From the NCBI GenBank assembly GCA_030065875.1, contig JASJCR010000004.1, forward strand, positions 1-64,000: a stretch of DNA of 64,000 bases, given 5' to 3'. The position numbers were made by a program, and so were the translations under genes. Positions 1 to 7,499 of this stretch are shown here, one piece after another (the first letter of the stretch is position 1; each line of letters opens with the position of its first letter). Under the pieces are notes generated by a model. The model made no database searches. It was not told the origin of the DNA and worked only from the letters and a program-made list of their open reading frames with translations. The DNA comes from Ardenticatenaceae bacterium (lineage in GTDB: Bacteria > Chloroflexota > Anaerolineae > Promineifilales > Promineifilaceae).

Positions 1-175
1 CGCCGTCGCAAAGAGGCCACAGTTTGCGCCTCTCCATCATGCTGACCGTCCTTGTCGCGTTCAGGCTGTGGACAGGTGGCCAGGATGAAACCAAAGTCTT
101 TGTGTAAGGGCTTGGCTAGCCAAGCCCCTACAAGCCAAGCCCCTACAAATGTGGATTGGTTAAATTGCCTTCGGA
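1..175. repeat. Dispersed repeat, copy 1
   Basis: Non-coding. The segment ending in GGACAGGTGGCCAGGATGAA, followed by AAGGGCTTGGCTAGCC and a tandem CAAGCCCCTAC motif, recurs with variations at 58290-58437 (same order over more than 100 bases) and at 11272-11331 (second half only). It contains the small palindrome GGCTTGGCTAGCCAAGCC. No gene is visible. It looks like a degenerate, non-autonomous dispersed element. Confidence 0.7.
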
Positions 176-329
176 CCATCTTTCTCTTTAGGTAAGTTAC
201 AATAAGTTTTCTGAAGAAGGTGTCCGCAGATTACGCAGATTTTCGCAGATTATTGAGAGAAATCTGTGAAAATCGGTGTAAATCCGTGGCTTATTTAATT
301 ATACCTATTGCAATCCGCTTAATCCGCGG
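176..329. other. Short-word spacer downstream of the sulfotransferase gene
   Basis: No gene seen. The spacer is built from variations of the words CGCAGATT, AATCTGTG and AATCCGTGG in both orientations. The same kind of filler appears at 31830-31920 and 50300-50345. Because this sequence follows the last gene of the minus-strand operon, no further cluster gene lies within at least 329 bases. Confidence 0.6.
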
Positions 330-1190
330 CTAAAAAACCGGCCGGTCCATCTCGTCCAGATAGTCAAAGCGGTGCATCATCGGCCGGTGAACGTCGATCA
401 TGCGCTGAGCCTGCTCCATCGTTAATTGATCGCGCCAACCGCCAAAACGACCGCGGTTGAAAAAACGACCTGAATCCGCCAGCCGCTCCTGAAATCCAGC
501 TGCCAGCTCCTGATCTTTTAGGTTGGCAAAAGTAGAAAATTGAATCGCCTTATCCAGACGGTCCGCGTCAACCTCTAAACCGGCCGTCTGGACGATCGCA
601 TAGAAGGTTTCATGAGGATTGATCAGCATATCTTCATAGCGAATGACCCGCACCGGTAACCCCGAACAATCAAGCCAGCTTTGAGCGTGACCGCTCCAGT
701 CCGACACCAGCTGGTGCAGCTGCGGCTTTAACCGATGATCCGGCTGGGCCAGGGTGAACTTTTCGTCTTGCATCCAGGCAATGCAGGTGTCGATTGATTC
801 ACCGTAATGATTGGCCAGCGAGGGCACGATATCGAGCGGATTGCGCACGATGTACAAGACCGACAGCGTGGTATCGGCCGGGAAAAGCGGCTGACCATCC
901 GCATTTTTTCGCCAGGCGTCGTGGATCTTGACAAAAAGCGGCTGAGATACCTCTGCCGCCCACGCTTTATACATTGCCGGCCGGTAACGATCGATTTCTT
1001 CCGGCAGGAGATCGGAAGAAGGCACGCCGATGAGCCGGTCAAAGAGGATGCGGCTGCTGGCATGCAATCCTTCGTCGAGTTCGTTGATGCTGACCGGTTC
1101 GTTCCCGTCGGCCACGTAATTGTTGAGAAAGATGCGCACCCAGGTGTTGCCCGATTTGGGAAATGAGGCCAGCCAGACGATCTTGCTCAT
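330..1190 (-). CDS. Sulfotransferase family protein of the lasso-like cluster
   Basis: The 286 aa length suits a PF00685-type cytosolic sulfotransferase using PAPS as sulfate donor. The N-terminal 5'-phosphosulfate loop is visible as SFPKSGNTWVR (about residues 9-19). The 3'-phosphate-binding region is visible as YIVRNPLDIVPSLANHYG (about 113-130), with the conserved Arg, Asp and Ser. Its start codon overlaps the stop of the upstream HPr-kinase-like gene by 4 bases, so the two are translationally coupled. From that position I infer a tailoring role on the peptide products encoded upstream, perhaps sulfation of a Ser or Thr hydroxyl. A role on a small molecule or glycan is not excluded. It is the last gene of the operon. 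Confidence 0.85.
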   Translation of the reverse strand: MSKIVWLASFPKSGNTWVRIFLNNYVADGNEPVSINELDEGLHASSRILFDRLIGVPSSDLLPEEIDRYRPAMYKAWAAEVSQPLFVKIHDAWRKNADGQPLFPADTTLSVLYIVRNPLDIVPSLANHYGESIDTCIAWMQDEKFTLAQPDHRLKPQLHQLVSDWSGHAQSWLDCSGLPVRVIRYEDMLINPHETFYAIVQTAGLEVDADRLDKAIQFSTFANLKDQELAAGFQERLADSGRFFNRGRFGGWRDQLTMEQAQRMIDVHRPMMHRFDYLDEMDRPVF

Positions 1191-2080
1191 GACAGAAAAT
1201 CCGCCTCGATCATATCGGTTAGCTCATCGAGTAAAAACGGCATTTGCGGCCGGTAGGCGCGCCTCACGCGCACCCGATTGGCCACGGCCGTGACCTGCTG
1301 GAAGTGGGTAATATGCCGTCCCTGCCGCTTGAGCGACAGCTTTTGCCACGTGTGATCCAAAAAGACGTTGAATTTCTTGGCCTGGGCCAGCGGCTCGAGT
1401 CGCAATTCCGTCTCGTTCAGCGGCTGCAGCACGTAAATGGCGTGCAGCGGAACGGGCGCCGGGGCCATTTCCACCTGAACCGGTACGCTGAACTTGTCCA
1501 GATCCACGCTGCGCACCCGCTTTAAACCGGCCGACTCCCGCCCCATCAGCGCCAGGCTGTCGGCCCACATTTTCATGTTGGGGAAGCTGGGCAGCACGAC
1601 CGGAGCGGCCCCGTTGACCGCGACAGCCGACAGATCATCGGTAATCATCGGGTATCCCCGCCCCAAAAAAGAAGCCAGGAGGGTCGACTTTCCGCTCCCG
1701 GAGTGCCCCATAAACAGCACCGCACCCTTTGGGGCAACGACCCCGCTGGCGTGCAGGGTCAGCAGCCCGCGCTGCCGCAGCAGCAGGGCCGACACGGTGC
1801 CAAGCAGAAACAGCCGCACCTGATGATCAACCCCATTTTCCGGGTCGATGATGATTTCGCGGCCGCCCTGCACCAGATACCGGCCGATGCCCGGAAAGTA
1901 AAAGAGCACCTTTTCCGGCGACACCTGCATGAGCGGCCCGGCCGGTCGGGCCTGTTTGAGCCGGATGGGGATATCCCCCAGACAAACCCGCACGTCGGGC
2001 GGCCGTTCTTCATCCAAGGGCTGCAGCTCCGGACAGTCAAACGGCAGCGACCAGGTTAACCCAAAAGCCAAATAGTTCAT
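1187..2080 (-). CDS. HPr-kinase-like P-loop protein of the lasso-like cluster
   Basis: This 297 aa protein has a Walker A loop GHSGSGKSTLLASFL (about residues 123-137), followed by ITDDLSAV, which matches the HPr kinase/phosphorylase C-terminal fold. No HPr or other PTS gene is nearby. In paeninodin-type lasso clusters, HprK-like enzymes phosphorylate the C-terminal residue of the precursor (established knowledge). The two precursor genes directly upstream therefore suggest the same job here. One core ends in Thr, a possible acceptor; the other ends in Gln. AAGGA lies 7 bases before the ATG. The stop overlaps the sulfotransferase start by 4 bases. Confidence 0.8.
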   Translation of the reverse strand: MNYLAFGLTWSLPFDCPELQPLDEERPPDVRVCLGDIPIRLKQARPAGPLMQVSPEKVLFYFPGIGRYLVQGGREIIIDPENGVDHQVRLFLLGTVSALLLRQRGLLTLHASGVVAPKGAVLFMGHSGSGKSTLLASFLGRGYPMITDDLSAVAVNGAAPVVLPSFPNMKMWADSLALMGRESAGLKRVRSVDLDKFSVPVQVEMAPAPVPLHAIYVLQPLNETELRLEPLAQAKKFNVFLDHTWQKLSLKRQGRHITHFQQVTAVANRVRVRRAYRPQMPFLLDELTDMIEADFLS

Positions 2081-2111
2081 GGGAATCCTTAAAGGAAATT
2101 ATCCAGGAAAT

Positions 2112-2285
2112 CTACTGTGGAGGCAGGCTTCCAGTGAATCCATCGATGTTGCTGCCGCCACCAAAGGCGGTATCCAGGCTCAACCGGAGCCGCTGCAGCT
2201 GTGGCGGATGCCATTTTTCTGGTTCTTGTGGCTGGATAGGTTCTTTATTTAATGAATTGTCTTGAGGCTCGTTCGATTTGTCCAT
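2112..2285 (-). CDS. Putative lasso peptide precursor 2 (57 aa)
   Basis: This small gene is read directly from the minus strand. The leader is 40 aa and ends KWHPPQLQRLRLSLDTA. It carries W25-x2-P28-x-L30-x2-L33 and Thr39 at position -2, which is the spacing of the lasso leader signature YxxPxL...T. The predicted core is FGGGSNIDGFTGSLPPQ, 17 aa, with Asp8 placed for an 8-residue macrolactam ring. Residue 1 would be Phe, which is uncommon. If processing were one residue earlier, the core would start with Ala and have Asp9. The leader is the same length as that of precursor 1 and 12 of its last 17 residues or more are identical. The Shine-Dalgarno is weak (GAGAT). HPr-kinase-like gene starts 31 bases after the stop. 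Confidence 0.8.
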   Translation of the reverse strand: MDKSNEPQDNSLNKEPIQPQEPEKWHPPQLQRLRLSLDTAFGGGSNIDGFTGSLPPQ

Positions 2286-2378
2286 GAAATTCTTTATCTC
2301 AATTTAGTGTTTAATTTTAATCTTATCTACTTTTAGTTAGTGAAGGTTGCTGAAACAAGAAAACAAATATTTATTGGT

Positions 2379-2549
2379 CTAAGTTAACGTGGTAAAGGCA
2401 CCGCCGTCTATGATACTCCCGGTATCGGCCGCTGTGTCCAAGCTCAATCTTAACTGTTGAAGCGTCGGTTTATGCCATTTGGGACGATCCTGGGATTCGT
2501 TTTTCTGATGTTCTTTGCTCGGTAATTGAGGCTTACTACTTTCTTTCAT
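2379..2549 (-). CDS. Putative lasso peptide precursor 1 (56 aa)
   Basis: This small gene begins 31 bases after the cyclase stop and has a strong AGGAGG site 7 bases before its ATG. The 40-residue leader is hydrophilic and ends KWHKPTLQQLRLSLDTA. W25, P28, L30, L33 and T39 are in the same register as in precursor 2. The predicted core is ADTGSIIDGGAFTTLT, 16 aa, with Ala1 and Asp8 able to form an 8-membered isopeptide ring. The C-terminal residue is Thr, a hydroxyl that a cluster HprK-like kinase or sulfotransferase could modify (inference). The 93-base AT-rich gap to precursor 2 contains no other gene. Confidence 0.85.
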   Translation of the reverse strand: MKESSKPQLPSKEHQKNESQDRPKWHKPTLQQLRLSLDTAADTGSIIDGGAFTTLT

Positions 2550-2580
2550 TTTTTATCCTCCTATTTTAAATGGTTATGCA

Positions 2581-4467
2581 TTAAAATGTGGTTTCAGCAA
2601 CCCTATCGAAATGCTTAAGAAATAAACCCGTATCTAAACCCCGCATGAAGATGGTAACTGCCTGTGCAAAAAGACTTATATTCATATTTTGACATAGATT
2701 ATCATAGCAGGATCGCATTTTGGAAAGGTCAATATAATCAACGACGTCTGACGACTCGAGCTCTCCAAAGTTGTTTTCTATTTCATCAGCGGATTCCCGC
2801 AGCCGGTAAACGATATCGGCCGCCTGGAGGCCACGCTTTGGATTGAGCCGCACCGGATCCGGCAGCAGACCAGCCATCGCCTCTCGGATCAGATGGCGGT
2901 CGAGACCGTCCTGTCCCACGAAATAACGGTTGGGGATCGACAGTGTATAAGCCATCACCCGTTTGTCAAGGGTCGGATCGCGTATAACAACGCCAAAGGC
3001 ATGGGACATTTCAGCCCAGATGCCGCCGATGATCGAGCGGCCCGGCAAAATAATCGACAGCCGTAATTGGAAGGGATCGCGCCAGCGGTAGGGGGCGTCC
3101 CAGCCATCACTTTCGGCCGCGATGCGCTGGCGGGCGAGATCGAGTCTGGCAGCAAATTTCGGGTGAATGGCGGAGTTTTGCCAGCTTGTCTGATAAAAAG
3201 GGCTGAGTTTGTAGGCCCGCTGCAGTGGAGACGGCATTAACCACTTGATCCCCTGTTTCCACCCGCTGCTTTGAACCGTTTTGCTAAAGGATGTCCTGAC
3301 CGGCGCACCGGTCCAGCTGATGGTGGCGTTACCCCCCTGCCCGGTCAGCAGGGTCCCGATCCCCATTTCCTGGGCTTTCTGAAACAGAGCGATCATCCAG
3401 TAGTAGTTTCCGCCGGCGTGACCGGGCTCCTGACGGATGGCCAGCACTTGTTTGAGGCCGTCCAGCGGGGTAATGTGCTCGGCCGGAATCAGGTGATGCT
3501 CGATGTTGTCATACGCCCGGGCGGTGTGTTGGGCAAACGTGGTCTCATCGCCGAAGCGACGATCACCGATTGTTTTGTCCGTATTAAAGCGGGGCACCGA
3601 GGTAAACGCATGCAGCGTTTGATTTGGCAGGTTTTTCGCGGCCAGGGCGGTTACCGAGCCGGAATCGAGTCCGCCGCTGAGCGTCACGCCGATGGGCTGT
3701 AGAGAGCGCAGGCGACAGCGCACCGCCTCTTCGTAGATCTCCAGAAATCCGGCGACGTACGCTTCAAAGTTAGGTAAATGGAGTTGGGGTGTGTCTTCGA
3801 GGCGCCAGTACCGCCACGTTCGGCAGCTCTCGGCCTCGGCCGTCAGGGCGTGGGCCGGCGGCAGCCGGTAAATATCGAGGTCAACGGTGCGCTCCCCATG
3901 ATAGGCCGGCCAGGAGGTAAGCACCTGAGCCAGATAAAGCTCGTTCAGGCGGCGAGGTACCCCCAGCGCCAGCAGCGCCTGCCGATTGGAAGCGAAGGCG
4001 AACCGCCGGCGGTCCCGATAGTAATAAAGCGAGGTATTGCCGTGGTGGTCGCGGGCCAGAAATAGCCGTCGCTCTTGTGGATTCCAGACGGCAAACGACC
4101 AGTCGCCCAGCAGGTGATCGGGGCAATCTTCGCCCCACGTCTGCCAGGCGAGCCAAATCAGGGTGCTGTCCGGCGTTGTGGCTCGTTCATTGACCGAGAT
4201 ATCGAATCGATCGCACAGCTCGCCCCGGTTGTCGATCCGGCCGGCGGCCGTAAATAGCTGATTATTACCCTCAAATTGTTGTGGAAGTGCTTCGTATTGC
4301 GATTCGGGAGTACTAAAATGAATGATTTGGCCAAACCCGGCTTGACGAGTAAGGAGTATTTCTGAGCGGTCAGGCGGAGACATGGTCAGGGCAGCGCGCA
4401 TCGCTGCCAGAGAGTGCTGCTCTACCGGCTCATCATCAAAATGAATTAGGCCAAAAATGCCGCTCAT
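2581..4467 (-). CDS. Asparagine-synthetase-like lasso cyclase
   Basis: This 628 aa two-domain protein has an N-terminal Ntn-type glutaminase-like domain (about residues 1-210) and a C-terminal ATP-pyrophosphatase domain with SGGLDSGSVTALAA (about 264-277). True asparagine synthetases start Met-Cys, and the Cys is the glutaminase nucleophile. Here the protein starts MSGIFGLIHF, so Cys2 is replaced by Ser and ammonia release from Gln is unlikely. That substitution and the adjacent precursor genes point to the C-protein of lasso biosynthesis, which adenylates the ring Asp and closes the macrolactam. It is the first gene of the operon. A generic AsnB paralogue is the alternative, but it would not explain the neighbours. 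Confidence 0.82.
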   Translation of the reverse strand: MSGIFGLIHFDDEPVEQHSLAAMRAALTMSPPDRSEILLTRQAGFGQIIHFSTPESQYEALPQQFEGNNQLFTAAGRIDNRGELCDRFDISVNERATTPDSTLIWLAWQTWGEDCPDHLLGDWSFAVWNPQERRLFLARDHHGNTSLYYYRDRRRFAFASNRQALLALGVPRRLNELYLAQVLTSWPAYHGERTVDLDIYRLPPAHALTAEAESCRTWRYWRLEDTPQLHLPNFEAYVAGFLEIYEEAVRCRLRSLQPIGVTLSGGLDSGSVTALAAKNLPNQTLHAFTSVPRFNTDKTIGDRRFGDETTFAQHTARAYDNIEHHLIPAEHITPLDGLKQVLAIRQEPGHAGGNYYWMIALFQKAQEMGIGTLLTGQGGNATISWTGAPVRTSFSKTVQSSGWKQGIKWLMPSPLQRAYKLSPFYQTSWQNSAIHPKFAARLDLARQRIAAESDGWDAPYRWRDPFQLRLSIILPGRSIIGGIWAEMSHAFGVVIRDPTLDKRVMAYTLSIPNRYFVGQDGLDRHLIREAMAGLLPDPVRLNPKRGLQAADIVYRLRESADEIENNFGELESSDVVDYIDLSKMRSCYDNLCQNMNISLFAQAVTIFMRGLDTGLFLKHFDRVAETTF

Positions 4468-4517
4468 AATCTTTTTCTGTGGTAAATTCGGGCTGGATAG
4501 TTGGATAAATCAGCCTG

Positions 4518-4550
4518 CTTTTTTGAATAGCGCCTGTTCATTCAAAAAAG
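4518..4550 (-). promoter_or_regulatory. Inverted repeat in the 5' leader of the lasso-like operon
   Basis: Arms CTTTTTTGAAT (4518-4528) and ATTCAAAAAAG (4540-4550) are exact complements around an 11-base loop. They lie between the inferred promoter and the cyclase start, so the hairpin would be in the mRNA leader. There is no U-run straight after it on the minus strand, so a regulatory hairpin or processing site is more likely than a terminator. Confidence 0.4.
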
Positions 4551-4561
4551 GGGGTACCTGA

Positions 4562-4589
4562 ATTTTATATTATGAAAAAGAGTTGTCAA
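4562..4589 (-). promoter_or_regulatory. Sigma70-type promoter for the lasso-like operon
   Basis: Reading the minus strand, TTGACA (4589-4584) is followed after 16 bases by TAAAAT (4567-4562). A start near 4555 would give a leader of about 88 bases before the cyclase ATG. No other good pair was seen upstream. Confidence 0.45.
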
Positions 4590-4596
4590 TTTGTAA

Positions 4597-4617
4597 TTGT
4601 CTATCAAAGGTAGACAA
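4597..4617. promoter_or_regulatory. Palindrome upstream of the lasso-like promoter
   Basis: TTGTCTA and TAGACAA form perfect 7-base arms around TCAAAGG, only 7 bases upstream of the -35 box. The position fits an activator or repressor site. No cognate regulator is encoded nearby. Confidence 0.35.
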
Positions 4618-4689
4618 ATAGACTTGAGAGATTAATTACTTACGTATGTTAATGTTCAATTTTTAGAAGGTCGGCATGATTCAGATCAT

Positions 4690-4910
4690 CAAATCCCCCT
4701 CCCTCCGGGAGGGGCTAGGGGAGGGAAATTCCTTCTCACACCGACCCTTCTCCCAAAAGGATTCAGAGGCGGACGGGTAAAAATTGCGTTCCCCAATGGT
4801 CCGACAAATTCCCCCTCCCGCGTCGGGAGGGGGTTAGGGGGTGGGTCTTTTGCCGTTATCTCACCCCTCCCCCAGCCCCTCCCCGAGTCGGGGAGGGGAG
4901 CTTGTCGGAC
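4690..4910. repeat. GC-rich palindromic dispersed repeat
   Basis: Non-coding run with several CCCCTCCC / GGGAGGGG inverted pairs separated by short loops (CGCGTC, CGAGTC). The same block recurs at 12608-12740, including the flank CTTGTCGGACTGGAAAGCGC, and pieces occur at 54955-54975, 58185-58206 and 58438-58467. It fills most of the 626-base gap between the lasso-like operon and aroA. An open frame on the minus strand here is an artefact of the repeat. Confidence 0.65.
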
Positions 4911-5093
4911 TGGAAAGCGCATTTTCTCATTGATTAAGCGAACTGTCCGCCCCTGAACCCGACACGTGAAGGGGTGCTTGTTGAACCGTTGAAGGGTGCA
5001 ATTTATACCTGCCCCCTTGTGAAAATCCGTGAAATCAGTGGTCAAAATGATTTAGAAAATCAATCACATAAGGACCAAATTAGGAAGAAAGAA

Positions 5094-6413
5094 ATGGCTA
5101 AAGCGTTACGTGTTTATCCGCAAACCACCCCCCTACGCGGGACGATCACCGTACCGGGGGATAAATCGGTCAGCCACCGAGCGGTCATGCTCGGTTCGCT
5201 GGCCACCGGCACCAGCATCGTGCGCCGCTGGCTCCCGGCCGGCGATCCGGTGGCCACGCTGGAAATTTTTCGACAGCTGGGTGTCTCGATTCAAGTAACT
5301 ATAGATTCACCAACCAGCTGGGATTTGGAAATTGAGGGGGTGGGGCTGCACGGGCTTCAGCCCGCTGACCGGCCGCTTGACGCCAAAAATGCCGGCACCT
5401 GTATCCGTTTGCTGGCCGGAATCATGGCCGGGCAGCGCTTTCCCTCGGTTTTAGACGGCAGCCGACAATTGCGGCAGCGGCCGATGACCCGGATCACCAA
5501 ACCGCTGCAGCAGATGGGGGCCGTGATCGACAGCCAGGACGGCAAAGCCCCGCTGACCATCACCCCTTCACCATTGACGGGTATGACCTATGAGATGCCG
5601 GTCGCTTCCGCCCAGGTGAAAAGCTGTATTTTGCTGGCCGGGCTGTATGCCGATGGAGAAACCGCCGTGATTCAGCCGGGAGAGGCCCGCGATCACACCG
5701 AACGGATGCTGCAGGCGATGGGGGCGGATGTGCAGCAGGTCGGCAGCCGCATATCGATTCGGCCGGTTCAGCAGCTTAATCCGCTCGACATGACCGTGCC
5801 GGCTGACATTTCCAGCGCCGCTTTCCCCCTCGTAGCGGCCGCTATCGTGCCCCATTCCGACATCACAATCGAAAATTGTGGGTTAAATGAGACCCGCACC
5901 GGGATTTTGGACATGCTCAAGACAATGGGGGCTGAATTTTCGGTCAAAAGGCCGGCCAGCACGGGGGGCGAGCCGACCGCTGACCTGTCGATCCGCTTTA
6001 GCGAAATGCACAGCGCCGATATTGGCGGGCCGGTCGTGGTGCGCGGCATCGATGAATTTCCCATATTGACGGTGGCCATGTCGCAAGCGGCCGGCGTAGG
6101 GTCAGTTAGTGATGCTGCCGAGCTGCGGGTCAAAGAAGTTGACCGCATCGGCGTTCTGGCGGGAGAATTATCAAAAATGGGGGTGGTGATGGATCAACGG
6201 CCGGATGGCTTTTCTCTTGAAGGGCCGATCCATCTGCGAGGCAATACCGTGGACAGCCACGATGATCACCGGCTGGGCATGTCGCTGGCAATCGCCGGCT
6301 TGGTGGCCGATTCGCCCACCATCATTACCGAAGCCAACTGCATGGCAGACAGCTTTCCGGGCTTTGTGGAGGCAATGCAGGCGCTTGGGGCCCGCATGGA
6401 GTGGCTGGAATAA
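5094..6413 (+). CDS. aroA: 3-phosphoshikimate 1-carboxyvinyltransferase (EPSP synthase)
   Basis: Transfers the enolpyruvyl group of PEP to shikimate 3-phosphate in the shikimate pathway, in the cytoplasm. The length of 439 aa is normal. Visible motifs are the N-terminal PGDKSVSHRAVMLGSLATG (shikimate-3-phosphate site), LDAKNAGTCIRLLAG (about residues 94-108), the central RDHTERML, and DDHRLGMSLAIAGL near the C-terminus. I chose the ATG at 5094, preceded by AGGAAGAAAGAA. The frame stays open upstream to 4974, but that stretch runs back through spacer repeat. Convergent with the next gene, with only 10 bases between stops. It stands alone, with no other aromatic pathway gene in the window. Confidence 0.95.
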   Translation: MAKALRVYPQTTPLRGTITVPGDKSVSHRAVMLGSLATGTSIVRRWLPAGDPVATLEIFRQLGVSIQVTIDSPTSWDLEIEGVGLHGLQPADRPLDAKNAGTCIRLLAGIMAGQRFPSVLDGSRQLRQRPMTRITKPLQQMGAVIDSQDGKAPLTITPSPLTGMTYEMPVASAQVKSCILLAGLYADGETAVIQPGEARDHTERMLQAMGADVQQVGSRISIRPVQQLNPLDMTVPADISSAAFPLVAAAIVPHSDITIENCGLNETRTGILDMLKTMGAEFSVKRPASTGGEPTADLSIRFSEMHSADIGGPVVVRGIDEFPILTVAMSQAAGVGSVSDAAELRVKEVDRIGVLAGELSKMGVVMDQRPDGFSLEGPIHLRGNTVDSHDDHRLGMSLAIAGLVADSPTIITEANCMADSFPGFVEAMQALGARMEWLE

Positions 6414-6423
6414 TGATTTTGAT

Positions 6424-7329
6424 TTAACTCAAATTAACCACCAGCATCGCCCGTTTGGTATGCCGAAAAATCGATTCGGTCACGCTGCCGCTCAGCCAGC
6501 GCCGCAAACCGCGCCGGCCGTGGGTGGCCACGGCGATTAAATCGCACTCGTTTCGTTTTGCCACCGCTAAAAGACGTTCCTCTGGCTCACCATAATCGGT
6601 TTTATAGGCCACCGGCTGATCGAGGGTTGCTTCCAGTTTTTCCATCAGTTCCGACAGATAGGTATCAAACCCGCTGAGGTTGGCGTAAGCGATCTCATAG
6701 CTCAAATTTGGATCGATATCCCGTAAATTCCCCAGGTCGGTATGAGAAGTCATTTTCCGGGTGGGTTGGATATGGGTGATGGTGATTTCCGCCTCGAACA
6801 AATTAGCCAGGGCCGCGGCCGGGAATACCACAGCCTCCGATTCGGGGGTACCGTCGAGCGCAATTAAAAAATGGGTTGGAATGTGATTGTTTTTAATCGC
6901 CAGAACCGGGCATGCGGCCTGTCGCATGACTTTTTCGGTGACGCTGCCGTGCAGCAGGCGCTTAAAACCTGCGTAGCCGTGGGAGGCCATCACAATCAAG
7001 TCGATCTTTTCTTGAACGGCCGTTTCCAGTATCACGCGTACCGGGTCACCTGTTGCCGCCAGGGAAATGGTGTTGGGAACCACCGCGCGGGTCACCTCAG
7101 CGATATGATGAACGCGTTTGTCCGGACCCTCGCTGCTGTCATCTGGCAAAAATACCGGGGCTAGTGACGTTTCCCCACCAGACGACCCGAGGGTGGGATA
7201 ACGGGCGCCGCGATCAATTTCCAGCAAAATAAGCTCAATGTCGGTGGCTTGATTTAACGCCTTGGCGAAGTCGAGCGCCTGATCAGCTCGTTTTGAGCCA
7301 TCTAAAGGAAGTAGAATACGTTTTAGCAT
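6424..7329 (-). CDS. Universal stress protein with two UspA domains
   Basis: The 301 aa are two tandem UspA domains of about 150 aa each. Each ends with the ATP-binding signature. The first is ASHGYAGFKRLLHGSVTEKV (about residues 115-134) and the second ATHGRRGLRRWLSGSVTESI (about 267-286), both with the G-x2-G-x9-G-S pattern of nucleotide-binding Usps. It is a cytoplasmic stress protein with no known catalytic reaction. AAGGAG lies upstream of the ATG. A perfect FNR-type palindrome is found 67 bases upstream, which suggests induction at low oxygen. Confidence 0.9.
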   Translation of the reverse strand: MLKRILLPLDGSKRADQALDFAKALNQATDIELILLEIDRGARYPTLGSSGGETSLAPVFLPDDSSEGPDKRVHHIAEVTRAVVPNTISLAATGDPVRVILETAVQEKIDLIVMASHGYAGFKRLLHGSVTEKVMRQAACPVLAIKNNHIPTHFLIALDGTPESEAVVFPAAALANLFEAEITITHIQPTRKMTSHTDLGNLRDIDPNLSYEIAYANLSGFDTYLSELMEKLEATLDQPVAYKTDYGEPEERLLAVAKRNECDLIAVATHGRRGLRRWLSGSVTESIFRHTKRAMLVVNLS

Positions 7330-7395
7330 GGCGTTTTCTCCTTAAAACCGGTGCGATTTGGGGCGTAAATTCATCATAAGCAAGAATTGATGATT

Positions 7396-7409
7396 TTGAT
7401 AGTGATCAA
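7396..7409 (-). promoter_or_regulatory. FNR/CRP-type binding site upstream of usp
   Basis: TTGATAGTGATCAA matches TTGAT-N4-ATCAA exactly, within a longer palindrome (ATTTTGAT..ATCAAAAT). It sits in the divergent spacer between usp and the PpiC gene. A possible usp -10 (TATGAT, 7378-7373 on the minus strand) lies 17 bases downstream, slightly closer than the classic class II spacing. The regulator itself is not in the window. Confidence 0.5.
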
Positions 7410-7458
7410 AATCACGCCAATGTCAAACTGTTGTCATCTATTGGGTTGGGGATCGCTT

Positions 7459-7487
7459 TTGTCACGCTTATCGCCCGCGGGTATAAT
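7459..7487 (+). promoter_or_regulatory. Sigma70-type promoter of the PpiC lipoprotein gene
   Basis: TTGTCA (7459-7464), a 17-base spacer and TATAAT (7482-7487). Transcription should begin near 7494, only about 6 bases before the ATG at 7500, and there is no Shine-Dalgarno sequence. The mRNA is therefore predicted to be nearly leaderless. Confidence 0.6.
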
Positions 7488-7499
7488 CTTTAATGCATT

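Noticed and set aside
4689-5045. 118 aa minus-strand gene
   Set aside because: The whole frame lies in the GC-rich palindromic repeat and has no ribosome site or recognisable protein features.
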